From Cloacibacterium sp046296655 (GTDB lineage: Bacteria; Bacteroidota; Bacteroidia; Flavobacteriales; Weeksellaceae): a stretch of DNA of 54,066 bases. A model generated the notes under the pieces. The model was not told where the DNA came from, did not search any database, and saw only the letters and a list, made by a program, of their open reading frames with translations. The DNA is taken from positions 1-54,066 of the forward strand of contig JBKBLE010000016.1 of the NCBI GenBank assembly GCA_046296655.1. Direction: 5' to 3'. A program made the position numbers and the translations under genes. Shown here piece by piece: positions 51,726 through 54,066 of this stretch (within the stretch, counting starts at the first letter, position 1; the number at the start of each line of letters is the position of its first letter).

Positions 51726-53777
51726 ATGAAAAAATATTTTTCAATTATAAGAATTTTCATTTTGTCACTTACGGTTTTTCTAACCAGTTGTGTACAAGAT
51801 GATGAGTATTCGACACCAGATTTACAAGGAAAGTGTCAAGATTTAACGCCTACTAAAACGATTGCTGAGGTAAAAGCAGCTTATGCGAATAACACTGCTA
51901 CCATTACAGATGATATCATTATAGAAGGTTATGTTTCTTCTTCTGATGAGTCTGGAAACGTTTATAAAACGATTTATTTACAAGATGCACCTGAAAACCC
52001 TACTCAAGGTTTAGTAGTAAGTGTAGATGCAGTAAGTACTTATACTTCTTATCCACAAGGTTCTAAAGTATACATCAAACTAAAAGGTTTAGCTTTTGGT
52101 AAATACGGAGGTGTTCTACAGGTAGGTTATAATAACTTAGATCCTGTAACCAATACTACTACTTTTGGTAGAATTCCAGAAAAATTAGTAAAAGAGCATT
52201 TGGTAAGATCATGTGCTCCTAAAGTGAAAATTGTACCTAAGGTAATTACTTTGTCTCAATTATCTTCTTCTATTGATCCGTTAATTGGAGCTTTAGTTCA
52301 GGTGAATAATGCAGAGTTTCCTGTCAATTTACTTTGTAATATTTATGCTCCTAATGGAACTTCTGTAGATAGACAAATCGTAGATCCTACTAGAAAAACA
52401 CCTGAAACTACTAGAGTAGTAAGAAACAGTGGTTTTGCTTCTTTTGCAGCAGACCAATTGCCTTCAGGGAACGGTACTTTTATTGGTATTTTAAGTAAAT
52501 TTAATTCTACTTACCAATTCTATATCAATAGAGTTTCTGACCTAAACATGAAAGGTCCAAGATTAGATGGTTCTACACCTTCTTGTTCTTATAATACTGA
52601 AGGAAAAAAAATAATTTCTGTTTCAGAGTTAAAATTATTATATACTTCTGGTAATTATACTCAAATTACCGATAATGTATACCTAAAAGCCCAAGTAACT
52701 GCAAATGATAAAACTGGTAACTTATTTAAATACATTTATGTAGAAGATAAAACAGGCGGTATTAGAGTAAACATAGATATGACTTCTCTTTATGCAGATC
52801 CTAGATTCTTTGTAGGGAAACATGTGTTAATTAATCTTAAGGATTTATATGTAGGATCTGTAAAGGGTGAAGTACAATTAGGTGGGTTGTTTAACGGAAA
52901 TGTAGGTAGAGTTCTTGCGAATGATGTTTATAAACACTTCTTCCCAACTACAGATTTTACAGAAGTGGTAGCGACAGAAAAAACAATCGCGGGTCTTACT
53001 GATGCAGATGTAGGTAGATGGATTAAAATTAAAGATCTGCAATTCATTGATGATGATTTAGGAGAAACTTATGCAGGAGCATCTAATACTACTACTAGAA
53101 CTTTAGAAGACTGTTCTGGAGCTAAACTTTCTCTTACTACAAGTAGCTTTGCAAATTTTGCAAGCAGACAAATTGATAGTGGAAAAGGAGACCTTTATGG
53201 TGTTTTAACTAAGGCTAATGGCAAGTACGAAGTTTGGATTACTAATCCACTTGGAGCAGACTTTGATGGAAATAGATGTGATGGCTCTCCTGCACCAGTA
53301 TTTGAAAGCATTTTTAATGAAGATTTCTCTGGAGCATTAACCAATAACTGGACGGCTGTAAGCGTTCTTGGAACTGCTGTTTGGAATATCCAACAGTTTG
53401 GTAATCCAAAACCTTGTGTTGTAATGAGCGGAATCGGTAATGAAGACTGGTTAATTTCTAAACCTATTACACTTGCAGGATATAAAAATTACTACTTAAG
53501 TTTTGAAACTGATGGTAGAGCAAGCGTTCCTTCAAATCCGTTAGAAGTTTATGTAACAGATAACTATACAGGAAACTATGCTACTACGACTTGGACTAAA
53601 CTTAACCCAATTTTAGACTCAGATTTAAGTAAGTTTGCACCATTTGTAAACTCAGGTAAATTAGATATTTCTAATTTTGCAGGTAAAAATGTGGTAGTTG
53701 CATTTAAATATACTTCTACGGCTACAGCTTCTGCAACATGGGAAGTAGATAACGTGAAAATTAGAGGTAGAAAATAA
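51726..53777 (+). CDS. Surface lipoprotein with duplicated DUF5689 module and choice-of-anchor-J-like C-terminus
   Basis: The 683-residue protein has a lipoprotein signal ending SLTVFLTSC. The mature N-terminus is CVQDDEYST: acidic residues just after the lipidated Cys resemble the Bacteroidetes surface-export signal. Two copies of a roughly 240-residue module follow. Copy 1 (about 43-285) starts KTIAEVKAAYANNTATITDD with GYVSSSDESGNVYKTIYLQD; copy 2 (about 293-515) has SELKLLYTSGNYTQITDNVY with QVTANDKTGNLFKYIYVED. DUF5689 resembles OB-fold nucleic-acid-binding domains. The C-terminus (about 530-683, NEDFSGALTNNWTAVSV) resembles a choice-of-anchor/CUB-like jellyroll. Confidence 0.85.
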   Translation: MKKYFSIIRIFILSLTVFLTSCVQDDEYSTPDLQGKCQDLTPTKTIAEVKAAYANNTATITDDIIIEGYVSSSDESGNVYKTIYLQDAPENPTQGLVVSVDAVSTYTSYPQGSKVYIKLKGLAFGKYGGVLQVGYNNLDPVTNTTTFGRIPEKLVKEHLVRSCAPKVKIVPKVITLSQLSSSIDPLIGALVQVNNAEFPVNLLCNIYAPNGTSVDRQIVDPTRKTPETTRVVRNSGFASFAADQLPSGNGTFIGILSKFNSTYQFYINRVSDLNMKGPRLDGSTPSCSYNTEGKKIISVSELKLLYTSGNYTQITDNVYLKAQVTANDKTGNLFKYIYVEDKTGGIRVNIDMTSLYADPRFFVGKHVLINLKDLYVGSVKGEVQLGGLFNGNVGRVLANDVYKHFFPTTDFTEVVATEKTIAGLTDADVGRWIKIKDLQFIDDDLGETYAGASNTTTRTLEDCSGAKLSLTTSSFANFASRQIDSGKGDLYGVLTKANGKYEVWITNPLGADFDGNRCDGSPAPVFESIFNEDFSGALTNNWTAVSVLGTAVWNIQQFGNPKPCVVMSGIGNEDWLISKPITLAGYKNYYLSFETDGRASVPSNPLEVYVTDNYTGNYATTTWTKLNPILDSDLSKFAPFVNSGKLDISNFAGKNVVVAFKYTSTATASATWEVDNVKIRGRK

Positions 53778-53802
53778 ATCTAACTTCGCATATATATTCA
53801 TA

Positions 53803-53832
53803 AAACAGCTTCAGAAATGAAGCTGTTTTTTT
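53803..53832 (+). terminator. Terminator of the TonB receptor operon
   Basis: AAACAGCTTCA-GAAA-TGAAGCTGTTT is a perfect 11-bp stem with a GAAA tetraloop and a T run, 25 bases after the lipoprotein stop. Confidence 0.9.
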
Positions 53833-53859
53833 GTGAAGATTAATGATGTAATCATAAAA

Positions 53860-54066
53860 TAGTCGCTCCTTAAAATAGCATCAACAGGCTGACAATCAGT
53901 AAATTAATTGTAATTTTTCTTGTTTTTTATTGCAAGAATTTGTATCTTAGAGCTTTAAAACCTTGCAAATATGTTGGGGAAAAATCCAGAAAAGCAGCCA
54001 GAATTATTCCGCCCAATGTTGGTGGATTTTATTGATGACAAACACGAACTTGTTCTACTTTCCGAG
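53860..54066 (+). mobile_element. Left end of an insertion sequence (partial)
   Basis: TAGTCGCTCCTTAA (53860-53873) is the left terminal repeat; it matches, inverted and with one mismatch, the right terminal repeat at 60-73. A 97-base leader then precedes the transposase start. The element runs off the window in the same orientation as the copy at the left edge, so the two are direct repeats. Confidence 0.8.
53971..54066 (+). CDS. IS5-like transposase, N-terminal 32 residues (partial)
   Basis: The open frame from ATG 53971 to the window edge begins MLGKNPEKQPELFRPMLVDF and continues DDKHELVLLSE. This N-terminus (LFRPxLxDFID, HELVLL) is what I recall from IS5-family DDE transposases of Bacteroidetes. 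The probable C-terminal end of a sister copy is at 1-63. Confidence 0.8.
   Translation, partial: MLGKNPEKQPELFRPMLVDFIDDKHELVLLSE

Noticed and set aside
1..54066. Composite transposon or plasmid carrying the whole window
   Set aside because: The interval holds single-copy housekeeping genes (mutS, rho, ftsH, tgt, cdsA), so chromosomal sequence between two IS copies or contig ends is far more likely.

Overview
The window reads as chromosomal DNA of a Flavobacteriia bacterium close to Chryseobacterium or Cloacibacterium. The DNA is AT-rich. Many genes are preceded by the Bacteroidetes -7 box TAnnTTTG, sometimes with a TTG about 17-23 bases upstream. The gene content also fits: a complete Alternative Complex III, a Rho with a large disordered insert, DUF4271/DUF4293/DUF4296/DUF4403/DUF5689 proteins, and a TonB-receptor/surface-lipoprotein pair. 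The species is not identifiable by reading alone.

Both ends lie inside copies of what looks like the same insertion sequence, in the same orientation. The left end holds a transposase C-terminus and right terminal repeat (1-73). The right end holds the matching left terminal repeat and transposase N-terminus (53860-54066). The left copy has removed the start codon of a thioredoxin-like lipoprotein gene.

Layout. 1-4.7 kb: truncated lipoprotein, thioesterase, HI0933-type flavoprotein, DUF4403 protein, then two adjacent genes (DUF2809, TonB-like) each broken by one extra base in a run of seven T/A. 4.7-16.8 kb: mutS, an RNA methyltransferase, a YpfJ-type metallopeptidase, a lipid A remodelling pair (EptA-like transferase plus PAP2 phosphatase), ribH, a TPR membrane protein, a K+ channel, a DUF389 protein, apt and a lipoprotein. 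16.8-25.2 kb: the actABCDEF respiratory operon, bounded by a promoter and a terminator. 25.4-33 kb: SPOR protein, OmpR-type two-component pair, S9 peptidase, hemD and DUF4271. 32.5-46 kb: mostly housekeeping (polyprenol-phosphate glycosyltransferase, tgt, LptF/G permease, birA, rsfS, ftsH, LUD protein, cdsA, psd, lipid-flippase-type ABC exporter, DUF4293, rho). 46.2-53.8 kb: Mn-type superoxide dismutase, a DUF6146-like lipoprotein, and a divergent cluster of secreted EEP phosphodiesterase, TonB-dependent receptor and duplicated-OB-fold-like DUF5689 lipoprotein. I read this last cluster as a candidate nucleic-acid or phosphate scavenging system.

Functional threads: cell-envelope lipid synthesis and remodelling (eptA/PAP2, cdsA, psd, ABC exporter, LptF/G), menaquinol oxidation by ACIII (no terminal oxidase genes follow), and outer-membrane nutrient uptake. 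No tRNA, rRNA, CRISPR array or prophage was seen. No gap between genes exceeds 300 bases; the largest (48618-48869) is the divergent promoter region of the nuclease/receptor cluster. Several start codons were moved inward because the longest open frame begins at a TTG that belongs to the -7 promoter box.
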